Positions 32,263 through 42,203 of a stretch of 64,000 nucleotides of DNA are shown piece after piece. A program made the translations under genes and the position numbers. Location: positions 70,323,077-70,387,076 of the forward strand of contig CM035806.1 in assembly GCA_020466095.1 (NCBI GenBank), in the 5' to 3' direction. Under the pieces are notes generated by a model. The model did no database searches. It was given only the letters and a program-made list of their open reading frames with translations, and was not told where the DNA came from. Numbering within the stretch: position 1 is the stretch's first letter; each line of letters starts with the position of its first letter. The DNA comes from Chlorops oryzae (lineage: Eukaryota > Arthropoda > Insecta > Diptera > Chloropidae).

Positions 32263-32399
32263 CGGTAGGATGCTATATAAACCGAACAAATGTATATGTA
32301 GATACTTTAAACGTCGAAAACTTTTTGATCACTTAACGAGAAATCTCTCAAAAAGAAAACTTTTCGCCTTTTTTTCGACCTACATACTTGATTTATGTT

Positions 32400-32745
32400 T
32401 TAGAAGTGTTAGAGTGTTAGAGGCGAGCCTGAAAATACAATACCCGACGCATTGAACATACAAACATATGGGCAAATCCAGCAGAAATCAAACCAAGCGG
32501 CAAACAATAAATTGAGTTTTTTTAATGCCGACTTTCATCCAATCCCCTTATGAATTGTGGGTGTAATTAAATCAAATTTCATCGAAATATCTAAAAAAAA
32601 AAATGCAAGTTTTAGAGCAGTTTTAGTATTGGGGGTACCCGAAAACATGGTTCAATCAAGCTCATTCTCGAACTTGTTCTTACTCATACTCCTTCGATAA
32701 GCAAATTGTATAGAGACAGACAGACATGGCTAAATCTCAGCTCCT
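32400..32745 (-). repeat. Mini-me/DINE-like fragment inside the hAT element
   Basis: GGCGAGCCTGAAAATACAAT and ATACCCGAC on the left, and TCTCGAACTTGTTCTTACTC with GACAGACAGACA on the right, match the inverted form of the 40599-41655 copy. The internal part is shortened. Confidence 0.6.
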
Positions 32746-32997
32746 TGTGACGCCTGATTATGATACACCCAACTTCCGAATCTTGAAAAACAAACGTGCA
32801 AGAGTACGCAAGACAAGGTAAAATGTTTCTTGCTTTTGATCATATTGCGCAAGACAAGAGACCGCAAGACAAGAACCAATATTCTCTTGCACTATTGGAG
32901 CAAGACAAGAGAATATCAAAAACTTAAAATTGCAAGAAAAAACAAGAATTTCATATTTTCTTGTCTTGTCTTGTCTTGCGGCATCACTAAAGTAAAG

Positions 32998-33486
32998 TGC
33001 AAGCTGAAGTTGAAAAATAAAGTTATCTTGCAGAATTTAATTGTAGTACCAGACAGTGAAGCTGTCATTCCTTTATTGATTGGTCGTGACGCATTAACAC
33101 GACTAAATATACACCTGTGTGAAATTAAACGCATATATTCTCGCGAATTATTGTTAAAAATAAAGAAGTTGATTAATTTTGAAATAAATGCTGAATTGAA
33201 ATGTGCACTTATGTCCTTTAATATTCTTAGAGATGCAAATATGTTTACCGACGCCTCGATTGTTGAAGTCACCAACCTTAGTAACAATGACACAACGATA
33301 GTCACCGAAAGCCCACTGAGAAGTACTGGTGCCGAAACATTTAGTGAAAGTGAAGTTGAAATAGGGAATTTTGTTGACTTTAGTGCAGTGATTAGTGCGT
33401 GCCATGAAGCAAGTTCGGAATACCTCAGTTTAAATGAAAGTGAGTATTTTGAAGAAGAAGATGCTGTAAAAATTCAAGGAGCGTAA
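32998..33486 (+). pseudogene. Gypsy-type protease, second part after the hAT insertion
   Basis: The reading frame cut at 29593 continues directly after one AAGTAAAG copy. NLIVVPDSEAVIPLLIGRDA is a retropepsin C-terminal block with the usual LIGRD motif. The next 110 residues are acidic and unlike RT, and the frame stops at 33486 with no RT following, so the element is 3'-truncated or rearranged. Confidence 0.7.
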
Positions 33487-33939
33487 AAGGTCTTGCACGC
33501 CTTAAACGCGCTTCACTTCCACCTGAAAATCTAAAACTCGATTTCGTGACGTCAAATCGAAAAAATAAGTAGATACGTGATAAAATTTGTAGAGTTCACG
33601 TTCTAATGTTTAATTGTAATCGATATACAGTACAATCTGGGTGGTGTGAACTAATTTTTGCAAGGCCTGTTCATACTATCCAGATGTTCACACCATCAGG
33701 ATACAACTTTTTCTGTTAAATTTGCTTTATTTAATAAAGATATGTACACAAATTTACATGTTACATATGCGAGCTTAAATTTTTTTTAATTCATTTTTTT
33801 TTCAAAAAATTCAATAATTTTTGTAACTTTTAACAATTTTATATTCAACCGATAAATGCTTTTTTTATCACATTGATCTAAACTCCGCAAAACACAAACG
33901 TAAACAACGCACAAAACATGGAATAGAGCTGCGATCAGT

Positions 33940-33966
33940 GATGGCATAGCATAGCATAGCATAGAA
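33940..33966. repeat. (GCATA)n microsatellite
   Basis: Four to five tandem GCATA units lie within GATGGCATAGCATAGCATAG and the bases that follow. Confidence 0.8.
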
Positions 33967-34649
33967 TAAGAATTTATTTTCAATAGATTTTTTTATGCCG
34001 TCTTATGCGTTCACTAACGGCTTTCATTCAAATGTATGACTAAGCTATTTTCTTATGCTGTGTTCTTTAGAAGGAGAGAAAAAATCGTCATGACAAACAA
34101 AACAAAAGAAATGACATCAGATTAACTGTTAATTTTCTTGTTTTTGCTTTCATAGCGGCCTTTTAGACTAGGGCAATTATCGCCGGCAATTTTTTTCAAA
34201 TTCTCTTTTGGAGTTGCCTTCGCTTTTACACGTCTAAAAAGATTGCCGAGCAATTTTTATTTTCTTGCCTGTTTTTGACGTTTGCCCCGGTCATGCAGGG
34301 TTGATTTTTGGAATAAATTAGAAAAACAAAATTATGTATCCCCTGATTTAGGGTTGATTTTAAGACTAAAAAGACGCATCCTGGCATATTCCGGCGATTT
34401 CATATAATAAATGCAAGGATTTTGTTGCATTAGCACAATTAGCTTTTCTATGCATTCGCGCGGCCACTTCCCCGATATTTGAAATTTTCAATTTTATATA
34501 TCCCGAAAAATCTCAGTTGTTAACACCTCGAAAGTAGAAAGCGAATGAAGCAAACGTCAAAAACCAGCTCGCAGCCAACTTCACGTTTGACAAAACGAAA
34601 GAGAGCAAAACGGAATTGCCGAGTACGGGCAATTCTGAAACGAGCAATT

Positions 34650-35643
34650 TTTATAATTGGAGTCCAAATTAAAGGAAAACAACGAAATACCAAGAGTGTG
34701 GATAAGATACGTAGACGACATTTTTGCCATCATAAAAAGAGGAAAAGTACAAGAAAAACTGGAACAACTAAACAAAACACACAAAAACATTGTGTTCACG
34801 TACGAAGAAGAAAAAGACGGAAGCTTACCTTTTCTGGATATAATTGTGTCACGTAAAAATAGGTCCTTCGAATTCGAGATTTACAGGAAACCAACCGATA
34901 CAAAACGCGTCATCCCCAACAACTCAAATCACTCTCCACAACAGAAGATGGCCTCTTTCCACCATATGGTACATAGAATGGTCACAATGCCATTATCCAA
35001 AGAAGCCAAAGAAAAAGAGACACAATACATTCAAGAAGTAGCAGAGATCAATGGTTACAGCCAGAACAGCATCAACAGAATTATCGAGAAGAAAACCAGA
35101 CAACTTGAACACAAAAATTTCACCACATTAACAGTAGATAAACCAAAAGTGAAGAGAGTAGCCACAACATACAACAACATCATCTCCAGAGGACTTAAAC
35201 ACAAATTAAAAAAGTTCAACATCGAATTAGTCTACACCAGCAGACCAAACCAGATAGCATCAAAACTGAAGTCCACAAAAGACCCTGTCGACAAGCTCGA
35301 AAAATCAGGAGTCTATAGAATAAACTGCGGCACATGCAACAAAATATACATCGGACAAACAAAGAGACCTATTTCAGTGAGATTCTTGGAACACATGAAA
35401 GAAGCAAGGAAAACATCCAGAAAAGGTGAAACTCAAACGAGATCGAACGTCGCAAAACACATACTAGAGGAGAAACATAGTATCGACATCAATAACATAG
35501 AAATTATCAAAAACGTGAAGGAACACTGGAAACTTGAAGCAGCTGAAAGCGCCGAAATAAACAAACACAAAACACCTGCCTTAATGAATGGAGATAGAGG
35601 AAATATATCTTCGTGGCTGTTCAAATACCTGACGAAACACTAA
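34650..35643 (+). CDS. Penelope-like element: RT C-terminal part plus GIY-YIG endonuclease
   Basis: The open frame lacks its start because the element is 5'-truncated; the first part of RT is missing. RT residues include RYVDDIFAI (Asp-Asp at 34714-34719) and GSLPFLDIIVSRK, then a linker rich in Lys. The GIY-YIG nuclease follows: GVY at 35308-35316, then C-G-T-C-N-K-I, YIG at 35348-35356, and RFLEHMKEA with conserved Arg and His. The Cys-x2-Cys between GVY and YIG is typical of Penelope endonucleases. No stop occurs over 331 codons to the TAA at 35643. This domain pair is diagnostic of Penelope-like retroelements. Confidence 0.88.
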
Positions 35644-36030
35644 TCCTGATTGAAATAAACAAGGCCATAAAACTGAAAAGTTAAAAACAACGCCATAAAA
35701 AAATCGGACCTTTCATCCCAGAAAATTCTACCTGCTACCTGCGATAATCCAGAACAGACGAGGGACTAACAAAGCCCAGAAAATAAGAAAATATTTCAAG
35801 CATTTACCTGCTACCTGCCAACACCCAACCACCAAAATAACAAACCACCACCAAAACCCACCCCTAATTAGGCTACCGATTAAGTATAAATAGGAATAAA
35901 AGTCATAGATGTATTTAGAATTAGGAATCATCCTGATGAAGGCGGAAGCGAATTCGCCGAAATACGTATAGATATATACAAAATAAAGCGACTGAAATAA
36001 AAGTGAAAATTCCGAATCATTTTATTACTC
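35644..36030 (+). other. 3' region of the Penelope-like element
   Basis: Non-coding sequence ends with AATACGTATAGATATATACA, AATAAAGCGACTGAAATAAA and an AT-rich tail. The phrase CATCCTGATGAAGGCGGAAG may form part of a conserved 3' structure. The precise end is not visible. Confidence 0.5.
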
Positions 36031-36324
36031 AATTTTTATCTACCCCCCGCTCTGCGTCTCGCCCACAAACGAAAAAAATTGCCGGCGATAATTGCATAGT
36101 GTAAAAGGCCTCATTGTGTTTATTGTGTTGTTCCTTTTTTGTTTTTCGGTATTTAAATTTTGTTCACACTACACAGATTTTTGCCTGCTCACACTACAGA
36201 GTACGCAATGAAAAAAATTGTGTGTTCACTCGACCGAGGTGTTCACTCTAACCGGGATTCACATCACCCAGATTCTACTGTATTTAGACTACCATCTATA
36301 CCACAGTTCTACCCTTTACTAGCC

Positions 36325-37079
36325 TATACTCAGATATGCAGTAAATACTTGTTCAATTAATTGACGTAAGTAGGCCTTCTGCAGCTACATAAAACAGAGA
36401 CAGGGGGCGCTATAGAAAAGGCTTATTTTCAAAAAACGCGGTATTAAACGTCAAATTTGCAGTTTTTCATACACACGAGCAGAAAGATTTTAAGGAAACG
36501 AATATAATTAATTTAAGTCGATTTTTATAAGAAAAGTGCTCTTTCTGCAGCCGAAAGTGTGTTTGTCTCGAAACTAAAAAGAATTGACACTACCAAAAAA
36601 CAAAAGCGCCCATTTCTACCCAAAGCCTTTCGACAGCAGTGTTGTTGCTATGGCTTTTATCCTTGAAGTGCCAAATAGCCTTCCGCTCTTTCACTAGCTC
36701 CACAAGCTTTTACTTATAAAAGTTATTGAAGTTTTCCACCCTGTTCTTTCTTTTTCTTTTATTTTCGCATTCGATGTTTTCTGTTTGGAATTCTTCAAGA
36801 ATTTCTATGTCTAAAAAATCGGTTTACATCGCGGCGCAGTCAAGAATCAGCTGCTTTCAGATTACTTTTCACGAAGAATTAGCGTGACTATTGTTTGCAT
36901 GAAGTAAAGGGAGGAAATTTCAAAGTCGCAGATGCAACCCTGCCTATTATTTACTGAACGCTTACTTGCCATCTGAATATAAGCGAAAGTAACCAATTTA
37001 CTTCGAAGTAAATTTTGGTTTTTTTTGCATGTGTTTCATATGGGATCTTTACTTACGTAGCATCTGAGTATAGGCTATA
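36325..37079. mobile_element. MITE family M1, copy 2
   Basis: AGCCTATACTCAGATATGCA at about 36321 is matched, inverted, by GCATCTGAGTATAGGCT ending at 37078. The right third, read inverted, aligns with copy 1 (26763-27137) through GCAAAAAAAA, TTTACTTCGAAGTAAA and GGCAGGGTTGCA. It is larger than copy 1 by about 380 bp and has no coding capacity. Confidence 0.65.
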
Positions 37080-37140
37080 AGCGGCCAAATTTTTTATTTT
37101 TTTTTATATAGGTAGGTATAAAATTATCATGTAGGACTGT

Positions 37141-39286
37141 AGATCTAACTGTCGACGTCGAAAAGCCTCTGCCGCTAATAAGAAATTCCCCATTAGGCAG
37201 GTATAGGAAATTCAACTCTTTCGAGAAATTCACCAAAAAGCTACCAACAAAAACCTTAAGCAGGAATAGGAAATTCAACTCTTTCGAGAAATTCACCAGA
37301 AAGCTAACAACAACAATACGGGCAGACAAAAAGTGGCACTATGATGCCACTTGCAAGAAAATTTTAAAAGAAACACGGCGTCGGCTCTGTTTTTTATATT
37401 GCTTGAAAAGTTCATAATTGAAACTTTACTAAATGTATTACGATATGTTTTTGCTCAATGTGCACGAATGTATTCATTTTGTAATAAATTGACATATATA
37501 TTTGACTACGGCTACGAATTTGATTGTACATAGAATTCAGTATTTTTGCTGAAACAATGTGATCAAAAAGTTAAGTGGACAGGGTAGAGCTAAAAAACAA
37601 TTTATTTTTCTCCTTGATATTGAGATTCCTTGATTAGTTTTATATTTTTCAAGCTTTTCATATCATTTTATGAGTTTGGTAGATATTTTATATGTAATGA
37701 ACTCGAAAATCTCCCAAAACTAAAAATAAAAGTGGCAATGCATTTCACCAGAGCAGAGCTATAGATTTCGCTGCCATAGCGTGCTTCTCGTTTCCTCATG
37801 CTATATGCCTATCATATAGAATATCTATATGTCTAAAACATTGCAGGGATTAGGAAGAAGAGTTAGACCCATATAGTACTATAGGTCTAACTGTCGACGT
37901 CGAAAGGCCTCTGCCGCTAATAAGAAACTCCCCATTAGGCAGGGATAGGAAACTCAACTCTTTCGAGAAATTCACCAAAAGCTACCAACAACAATACGGA
38001 TTAGGCATATTGGCGCTGTGATGCCACTCTCAAGAAAATTATCAAAGAAACTCGGCGTGGGTTCAGGTTTTTAATTTAGCTTTAAAAGTTCATAATTTAA
38101 GCCATACAATACTACAAGCGACACTCTTAAATTTTTTTGAATTTGCTTGTAGGTATGATAAGAATGTGTAGGAGTGAAGGCAACGGGAATCATTTTGCAT
38201 GAGTGCGACTGAAAAAGATAGAGTTTTGTCAACGACTGCTGTGGTGAACAGTTCAACAGCCCTGCAGGAAGTATGAGTAGTTAAGCTCTAGCGTTTTACT
38301 AGTTCTTATTCCACCAGCACTGGTTCTTCTTTATACCCCTGGTTATGAAATACTCTGTACAAAATTACCATTGCGTGTGGGCTAAAATTCACTAATTGTA
38401 CACTCGAACTAACGCTTTTTTAGTGATTTGGGAACCAATTGGGTAAATTGGGTATAGTAAAACACTAGTTCCTTTGGAAGATTATTGACCATTTTTTGTG
38501 GTTTTTTGGTTATTTTTGTTCTAAAAATGTTTGAGCCTCTAATACGCAATATTTAAAAGACACCGAATTATTTTTCGTGTTTGTTTTATTTACAAAAATA
38601 TTTGTAATATATAAAGATAGATTTTATTTTTGATTTCGGAGCACCAACGCTCTTTGCATCAACTATATAATGGCAACTCTTATTACTGACACAAAAAACC
38701 GTTTTTCCATGCAATACTAGTCGGAGCTTTATACGAAGCTCTACCCCCCTTTGCACTAGTTCTTTAGTTTTGGTGAAAGTACTAGTTGCATCCGGGCAAT
38801 ATGCCTCACGCTTCCTAGAGGGTAATAAGCATTGAGCTCTGCTGTGTTGAAAGTCAGATTGTAATGTCGATGTGTGAGTTCATATGTACACAAATCGTGG
38901 TGAAAGTCAGTTTATTTTATATGAATGTGTTAACTGTGGGCAAAGTCAGATTGTGAATGGGCAAAGTCGGTTTATACAAGCTCCCCTCACCCGTCTTAGT
39001 GATTTTGGGAAGTGTCGCTTGTAGTATTGTATGATTTAAGCTTTAACAAATGCATGATGATATATTTATGCTCAATTCGAACGAATGTTCCCTTTTTATA
39101 ATAAATAAATATAAATTGACAAGCATTTTGGAGTAGTGCTACGAATTTGTTTGTGTATGAAATGTAGTATTTTTACCACAGCAAAGTGATCAAAAAGATA
39201 TGTGGACTGTGTACAAGTAGGAAAACAACTTCTATTGCTTCTTTATATTGAGTTTCCTTGCTTATTTTTACGTTTTTCAAGTTTTA
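37141..39286. repeat. Two direct copies of an about 745-bp repeat, the second split by an insertion
   Basis: TCTAACTGTCGACGTCGAAA occurs at about 37146 and 37888, followed in both by GCCTCTGCCGCTAATAAGAAA, AACTCTTTCGAGAAATTCAC and TTCATAATT. The second copy is cut at 38102 and resumes at 39034, then ends at about 39286. Parts of the same repeat appear at 44588-44670, 48395-48462 and 49919-50010. No protein is encoded. Unclassified. Confidence 0.75.
38103..39033. mobile_element. Non-autonomous hAT-like element (931 bp), TSD ATTTAAGC
   Basis: Inverted ends CATACAATACTACAAGCGAC (23 bp with ACT, nearly perfect) are flanked by exact 8-bp duplications ATTTAAGC at 38095-38102 and 39034-39041. Eight-base duplications fit hAT. 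The interior has no transposase. It splits the second copy of the 745-bp repeat. Confidence 0.85.
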
Positions 39287-39352
39287 CACCGAGCCTCGAA
39301 CCGCTGACCACCAGATCGCTGGGCGAACGCCTTAACCATTACGCTAAACGAA
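39286..39352 (-). repeat. tRNA-like module (probable SINE head)
   Basis: On the minus strand the stretch has an A-box-like TAGCGTAATGGTTAAGG and a B-box-like GGTTCGAGGC at tRNA spacing. Stems do not fold cleanly, so it is a pol III-type SINE head or tRNA pseudogene, not a working tRNA. Confidence 0.5.
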
Positions 39353-39596
39353 CGAATTTAATTTCTTGGTCAAAATGCTCACTTGAGTTGCTAGGGTTGC
39401 TCAGATTTTGGGAAACGTATTTAACGAATTTGTTCACTCCAAAAGTTGTTTACTTGAAAATGAACCATTAAAAATAAAAATAAAAATAAAACCTTAAAAA
39501 TTTAGGGGGAAATGTTTGTCTTCCAAAATAACTGAACTATGAACAAAAAAAAAACTCTAATTTATAAAAAAAAGTAAAAAATTTAGGAAAAATTCT

Positions 39597-39671
39597 CGCC
39601 GCCCGCAGGGATTGAACCCCGAACCACCCGGCTGTCGTGTCACAGTTTGAACCACTGAGCTATCGAACGCT
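39597..39671 (-). repeat. Second tRNA-like module
   Basis: On the minus strand it reads TAGCTCAGTGG (A box) and GGGGTTCAATCCCTG (B box, with a T-arm stem). The anticodon arm is poor and the acceptor ends do not pair. It has the same orientation as the module at 39286. A tRNA-derived SINE is the best reading. Confidence 0.55.
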
Positions 39672-40221
39672 TGACGGGCGAATGATCAGAATGCGAGGTT
39701 AAAGCAGACAACAGCAAAAACAATCATACGCAGCGAATAGGGAAATGTGAGATGAGGCCTATCTACTCTTTCAGGTTCATGTGGTAGGTGAAATGGCTAG
39801 TCATCAAGGACTGGCACTTTGGCATGTCACAAATATCGGGGGCGACCTACTGACTACTGGGTGACGATTGAGTATGGAATCGATCTGGTAGTGGTGTTTT
39901 ACATCGCGAAGGGTTAACCATACGACTTTTAACCCTGCTGTTACCTTAAGAAAGTTACACTAAATGCTTTAGTCAACATAAGAATTTTAGCTCTTTACAA
40001 GAAGATTGTTATGGCTGAAAGTAAATATATTTCATCCATCTCCAGATATTGGCCACAAAAAAATTGCATTTTGGACCAAATGGTCCTGAGGCACCAGCAC
40101 GGTTAACATGGTGCATCGGGGAACAAGAGACCCACGCACAGTGGTCCTTCAGAAATTCTATGCGGCAATAATTCCAAAAAATGAACGATGATGCCCACCC
40201 AAAACAATGTTATCAACAGGG

Positions 40222-40565
40222 TACGGGAAAATTCCGTTCGCGAACCGAAAAATTCAGTTCTTCTTCATTTTACGACTCGCAACGCGATCTATTCGTTTTT
40301 CTATTCGCGAGCACAATCCATACCTGCGATCTGAAATTATTCGATTCGTTCGCCAACGAACGGAAACGAGGTTTTTAGAGAATGGAATAATTCCGTTCGC
40401 GAACCGAAAAAATTCCGTTCGCGAACTGAAAAATGCTCGCTATGCGAACTGTTCGTTTTTAAATCGCGAACAAAATTTTTACCTGTGAACTGAATTTTTT
40501 AAAATTCGCTGGCTGCCGAACGGAAAGAGTTTTCAGAGAACGGAAAAATTCAGTTCAGGGTTTAG
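40222..40565. repeat. Duplicated block rich in TTCGCGAA and CGTTCGCGAACGG-like motifs
   Basis: AAATTCCGTTCGCGAACCGA occurs near 40228 and 40390, followed each time by TTCGTTTTT, CGCGA(G/A)CA and ACCTG(C/T)GA phrases, giving a unit of about 170 bp. The palindromic TTCGCGAA core recurs. Open frames through it are repeat-driven. Confidence 0.7.
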
Positions 40566-40689
40566 CGCACGACCACAATTCTTACCTGTGCATTGTATTT
40601 TTATACCCGACACACTCTGTGTCGAGGGTATATTGCGTTTGTGTGGTTGTATGTAACACCCAGAACCAGTCGAGATAGACCATACAAAA

Positions 40690-40959
40690 GGGGTCGTCCA
40701 TATATTACGTCATCATACAGGGGGTTGGAGGGGGTCACGCGAATGATGACGCTTGATGATGAGGGGGAGGAGGGTCAATCCGCAATGATCACCTCATCAT
40801 CTCTATCTTATAAGAAAACACTATTAAACTATATGTATGTATCAAAGATGATGTCAAACAAGGGGGGGAGGGGGTTCTGGACGATGACGATTGATGATAA
40901 GGGGGAGGAGGGGGTCTAAAATGGTCAAAATCATGCTGACGTAATATATGGACGGCCCC
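40690..40959. mobile_element. 270-bp MITE with GGGGNCGTCCATATATTACG ends
   Basis: GGGGTCGTCCATATATTACG at 40690 and its inverted match ending in GACGGCCCC at 40959 flank a G-rich interior with (GATGAT)-like repeats. Flanks are AAA on both sides, which may be a 3-bp duplication. It interrupts the mini-me copy, whose uninterrupted form is seen at 27360-27400. Confidence 0.8.
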
Positions 40960-41008
40960 AAATATATATATAAATGATCAGCGTCACCAGGAGATTCGAT
41001 TTAGACAT

Positions 41009-41048
41009 GTCCGTCCGTCTGTCTGTCTGTCTGTCTGTCTATCTGTCT

Positions 41049-41097
<49 letters not shown>

Positions 41098-41129
41098 TGT
41101 CTGTCTGTCTGTTATCTGTCTGTCTGTCC

Positions 41130-41203
<74 letters not shown>

Positions 41204-41212
41204 CTGTCTGTA
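41009..41212. repeat. (GTCT)n microsatellite, about 200 bp
   Basis: Some 50 GTCT/GTCC units with a few interruptions form the proto-microsatellite of the mini-me element. Open frames on both strands here encode only repeat peptides. Confidence 0.95.
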
Positions 41213-42203
41213 TACAGTTGTCTTATCGAAGGAGTTGAGCTATCTTGAAGAAATTTGGTATGCGTGCTGGAGGGGACATGAGTAAGAACAAGTTCGAGAA
41301 TGGACCCGATCGGACCATTTTTAGGGGTACCTCCATTACTGGGGTCTGTTACGAAAACAACAAACACTGCTCTAAAATCGGAGTTTTTCAAGATATTTTG
41401 ATGCAATTTGGTATTTGAACATGATTAAAGACAATTACTATGAATTCAAAATATTGGAAAAGTGGGCTTGGCAGAAGGGCGTTTTTTGAAAAAGTGGGAG
41501 TGGCAGAGGGGCAGTTTTCATAATGAAATTCAACAAAAGTCGGCATATGGGGCCCCTTATGGCCTTAAACACCTTGATATTAAAAATTATTTGAACATGT
41601 GTGTTTGTGTCGGGTATTCTATTGTCAGGCTCGCCTGACTATAACACCCTTACTTGTTTTCTATGTCTGGGGCGATCAATCACACACACGCAAGGGTTAG
41701 AACTAAAAAGTTCGATTTTTAAACTACATATATGAAAATGAACTGTTGTCATATTTGCAGTCTATGACTGAAATGTGTGTATACAAAGTAAATACGGGAT
41801 CTAGTGTGACCATCAGACGCGAGAAAAATATGAGTGGGACACAAAGATATGTCCCGAGAGACTCCAAAGGGTTAAAAGCGTAAATTTGCGATTTTCCTCG
41901 AAGCTTTTCCCACAAGGTGCTTAATCAGGCACGTCTGCAGAATTTTGGAACAAGGGTGGGTGTTTAAATTTTTTGGAGTATGATAGGGAATCTGAGCGTC
42001 ATTTAGCTGTCATATTTGTTGTTTTTGCTTTGATATCCCACATGATTTTTTGGTGATTTTTCGAATTTTACCCCCCACCCCCAGGGGCCCCTTTTAGGAT
42101 TAGCACCAAAATAATTTCAAAAATAGATCCAGCGCTTTCGAAAACCCCCCCTGTATAAAATTTCAGCTTTTTGGCCGCATAGAATTCCTGAAGGACCACT
42201 GTG

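Larger units (their letters stand above)
29594..32989 (-). mobile_element. hAT transposon, nearly complete, in the Gypsy protease
   Basis: Terminal inverted repeats begin TAGTGATGCCGCAAGA (16 bp, perfect). The 8-bp target duplication AAGTAAAG is exact at 29586-29593 and 32990-32997. The transposase lies on the minus strand. Subterminal clusters of CAAGACAAGAG-type motifs are present near both ends. Length is 3396 bp. A mini-me fragment and an imperfect hairpin lie in the right part. Confidence 0.95.
34157..36110. mobile_element. Inner element with GGCCTTTTA...GCAATTATCGCCGG ends
   Basis: GGCCTTTTAGACTAGGGCAA followed by TTATCGCCGGCAATTTTTTT at 34157 is matched, inverted, at 36065-36110. The same terminal pattern occurs in the 151-bp palindrome at 62419-62569, so this is a family. 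No target duplication was certain. The interior is mostly a Penelope-like element. Confidence 0.6.
33628..36280. mobile_element. Outer TA-flanked element with CAGTANAATCTGGGTG ends
   Basis: CAGTACAATCTGGGTGGTGT at 33628 pairs with an inverted copy ending at 36280 (CAGTAGAATCTGGGTGATGT). TA flanks lie on both sides (33626-33627 and 36281-36282). Ends and TA duplication suggest a pogo/Tc1-type DNA element. It holds a second pair of inverted ends and a Penelope-like element. No matching transposase is seen. Confidence 0.6.
40599..41655 (+). repeat. Mini-me/DINE-like element, fullest copy
   Basis: It starts TTTTTATACCCGACACACTC with a small stem (CCCGACAC...GTGTCGAGGG), continues to GAGATAGACCATACAAAA, is interrupted by a MITE, resumes with GATCAGCGTCACCAGGAGAT, has a long (GTCT)n tract, and ends near CAGGCTCGCCTGACTATAAC and CACCCTTACTTG. 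It has no coding function. Helentron-related origin is known for DINE-1; assignment of this copy is by pattern. Confidence 0.8.
40137..42203. mobile_element. Transib-like DNA element B (CACAGTGG ends, TSD CCACG)
   Basis: CACAGTGGTCCTTCAGAAAT at 40137 continues TCTATGCGG and is matched, inverted, at 42175-42203 with one or two mismatches. The 5-bp duplication CCACG is exact (40132-40136 and 42204-42208). A GC-rich 5-bp duplication and CACWRTGG ends are known Transib features. The interior (2067 bp) is non-coding and holds a mini-me copy. The transposase core is absent. Confidence 0.75.

Noticed and set aside
39597..39671. Functional tRNA gene
   Set aside because: A and B boxes are good but the acceptor ends and anticodon arm do not form a proper cloverleaf.
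40181..40488. Two overlapping open frames of 65 and 93 codons
   Set aside because: They follow the duplicated TTCGCGAA block in two frames; no protein signature.
40974..41406. Long Cys/Val/Ser and Arg/Gln/Thr/Asp repeat proteins on both strands
   Set aside because: They are translations of the (GTCT)n microsatellite.
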